Shown: one piece after another, positions 29,183 through 30,585 of the stretch
How the letters are laid out: the number at the start of each line of letters is the position of its first letter
How positions within the stretch are numbered: the first letter of the stretch is position 1
IMG/VR virus record: IMGVR_UViG_3300007734_000561
Coordinates: 1-30,585 of that record
Reading direction: 5' to 3' (one strand)
DNA length: 30,585 bases
DNA from: a virus
Made by a program: the position numbers and the translations under genes
The notes under the pieces: model-generated
The model's database searches: none
Seen by the model: the letters and a program-made list of their open reading frames with translations, nothing else
What the model was told of the DNA's origin: nothing

Positions 29183-30373
29183 ATGCCGAATGGCCCCGCT
29201 GGCATCCAGGGTCTCCGCGGAACCGGTCAGTTCTCGACGGACTTCCGCCCGACCAACTACCGCGAATACTACACCCTGCTCGAGCCGAACGGCTCCGCGC
29301 CGCTCAACGCGCTGCTCTCCATGGCGCAGTCCGAGGCGACCGACGACCCGAAGTTCAACCAGTTCCAGGATGAGCTGCCGGATCGGACCCTCGTGATCGA
29401 CCATGGCGCCGGCTACACGACCGAGACGACCCTCCAGCTCACCTCCGGCTCGCAGGTCGGCTACGTCGTCACCGGCACCGTCATCGTGAACCCGCGCACC
29501 GGCGAAGTGATGCGCGCGACCGCGAACGGCGACACCGGCGCCTACACCATCGTCGTCACCCGCAACATCGGCGGCACCGCCTACACGATCACCGACGTCG
29601 ACGACCTCATCATCGCGGGCCACGCCGCGGTTGAAGGTGGCGACACCCCGGGTGCGCTCTCGTTCGACCCGACGATGACCTACAACTACACCCAGATCTT
29701 CAAGACCGCGTTCCAGCTCACCGGCTCGACGGCCAACACCCACTTCCGCACGGGCTCGAAGGAGACCGAATACACCAACAAGGCCCTCAAGCTCCACATG
29801 ACCGACATCGAGCGGACCATGTTCTGGGGCAAGCGGTCGGAGGTGAACGGCTCGACGGCCCAGCCGCTGCGCTACACCGGCGGCATCCTGACCACGCTCT
29901 CGCAGATCCTCGACGGCGACACGCAGACCACCGCGGGCACCATCACCGAGGAGGCGTTCGACGACTACCTGATCGGCACCGTCTTCGCCTTCGGGTCGAA
30001 GGAGAAGATCGCCATCGGCGGCGCGACCGTGGCTGGCCACCTCCAGAAGTTCGGCAAGAACCGCTGGTCGCCGTCCGTGGTCGACAACACCTACGGGGTG
30101 AACATCACCCGGTACGCCACGATGGCCGGCTCGCTGAACTTCATGCTGCACCCGCAGTTCCGCCAGATGCCGCAGATGGCCAACATGCTGGTCATCCTCG
30201 ACCTGCCGTACCTGCGCTACCGGCACATGGCGAACCGCGACACCCAGCTCCTCAAGGATCGCCAGGGCAACGGCACCGACGGCAAGATCCACGAGTTCCT
30301 GACCGACTGCGGCCTCGAGTTCCTCCAGAACAAGGTCCACACGGTCATCAAGAACTGGGACGCCATCGCCTAA
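29183..30373 (+). CDS. major capsid protein (SU10/DUF5309 type)
   Basis: A 396-residue protein. The strand-rich part TGTVIVNPRTGEVMRATANG and the segment NYTQIFKTAFQLTGSTANTH, then KETEYTNKALKLHMTDIERT and MFWGKRS, are the hallmark of the SU10 major capsid (DUF5309) family. In it an 'N.TQIF......tGTa...' strand precedes the 'El..Q..K...El.rDiE...L.G' helix. Hundreds of copies form the shell. CTAGGAGG precedes ATG 29183. An intrinsic terminator follows the gene, as often seen for highly expressed capsid genes. Confidence 0.88.
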   Translation: MPNGPAGIQGLRGTGQFSTDFRPTNYREYYTLLEPNGSAPLNALLSMAQSEATDDPKFNQFQDELPDRTLVIDHGAGYTTETTLQLTSGSQVGYVVTGTVIVNPRTGEVMRATANGDTGAYTIVVTRNIGGTAYTITDVDDLIIAGHAAVEGGDTPGALSFDPTMTYNYTQIFKTAFQLTGSTANTHFRTGSKETEYTNKALKLHMTDIERTMFWGKRSEVNGSTAQPLRYTGGILTTLSQILDGDTQTTAGTITEEAFDDYLIGTVFAFGSKEKIAIGGATVAGHLQKFGKNRWSPSVVDNTYGVNITRYATMAGSLNFMLHPQFRQMPQMANMLVILDLPYLRYRHMANRDTQLLKDRQGNGTDGKIHEFLTDCGLEFLQNKVHTVIKNWDAIA

Positions 30374-30401
30374 GAGGACGACGTCTCGACCGACTACTGG
30401 C

Positions 30402-30434
30402 AAGGGGGGAGGGCAACTTCCCCCCTTCCTTTTT
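30402..30434 (+). terminator. intrinsic terminator after the capsid gene
   Basis: AAGGGGGGA (30402-30410) pairs with TCCCCCCTT (30419-30427), eight-base loop, followed by TTTTT at 30430-30434. The next gene's GGAG lies directly behind the T-run, so read-through would be partial and the terminator would set the capsid/next-gene ratio. Confidence 0.8.
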
Positions 30435-30443
30435 GGAGCCAAC

Positions 30444-30585
30444 ATGTCCGAGACCGACCAGGCCGACACCACCACGAAGCCGGCCCCGAAGACCTCCGTC
30501 CCGCCGTCCAAGACCCACACGATCTTCTTCTCCAAGGAGAAGGAGCTCTACGCCATCGAGATCGAGGTTGGGACCCATGACAGCA
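30444..30585 (+). CDS. N-terminal part of a post-capsid gene
   Basis: A frame with a GGAG ribosome-binding site just before ATG 30444 runs to the right edge (47 residues visible, no stop). The first about 23 residues are Thr/Lys/Pro-rich, followed by HTIFFSKEKELYAIEIEVGT. The position suggests a head completion or decoration protein. Nothing more can be said from the fragment. Confidence 0.55.
   Translation, partial: MSETDQADTTTKPAPKTSVPPSKTHTIFFSKEKELYAIEIEVGTHDS

Noticed and set aside
28625-30535. A 636-codon open frame on the - strand
   Set aside because: It is a shadow of the scaffold and capsid genes, and would cross the intrinsic terminator at 30402-30434.

Overview
The window is a GC-rich segment (C or G at most third codon positions) of a temperate, tailed double-stranded DNA phage or prophage. 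A tyrosine integrase, a terminase large subunit, a portal protein, a probable scaffold and an SU10/DUF5309-type major capsid protein all lie within 22 kb. GC content, codon use, the CCCCTTTGGGG-type intergenic repeats and the CobS/CobT-like gene pair suggest an alphaproteobacterial host, but no host marker gene proves this. I recognised no tRNA, rRNA or CRISPR array.

Layout. (1) Positions 1-1911 on the + strand are the end of a late operon: a truncated virion protein, a HAD-like phosphatase, a small secreted protein and a glycosyltransferase-like protein. (2) Positions 1882-19890 on the - strand are a long early/lysogeny block of about 33 mostly short, overlapping genes read leftwards. It includes a DEDDh exonuclease, a DHH phosphoesterase, a free-standing LAGLIDADG endonuclease, a dCMP deaminase, a zinc-finger/HTH protein, the integrase, a LuxR-type HTH protein, a CobT-like VWA/zincin protein with a CobS-like AAA+ ATPase, and a cluster of small unknown genes. 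(3) Positions 19891-20150 are a hairpin-rich divergent control region. (4) Positions 20151-30585 on the + strand are the packaging and head module: probable small terminase, large terminase, portal, a collagen-repeat tail fibre with a partner gene, a holin- or spanin-like membrane protein, scaffold, major capsid protein, an intrinsic terminator, and the start of the next gene.

How it works together. The late operons read outward from the control region (20151 rightwards) and finish in the 1-1911 segment if the genome is circular. The leftward block supplies nucleotide metabolism, integration and regulation. Regulatory signals stand out more than any single new enzyme. A near-palindrome plus a companion motif sits upstream of both the integrase and the 17.8-kb gene. 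A 337-base non-coding stretch with five strong hairpins lies at 19.0-19.34 kb. Hairpins also overlap the translation starts of the first packaging gene and the capsid gene. Many - strand genes are joined by 1-8 base overlaps, several with TTG starts inside a TTGA stop/start junction.
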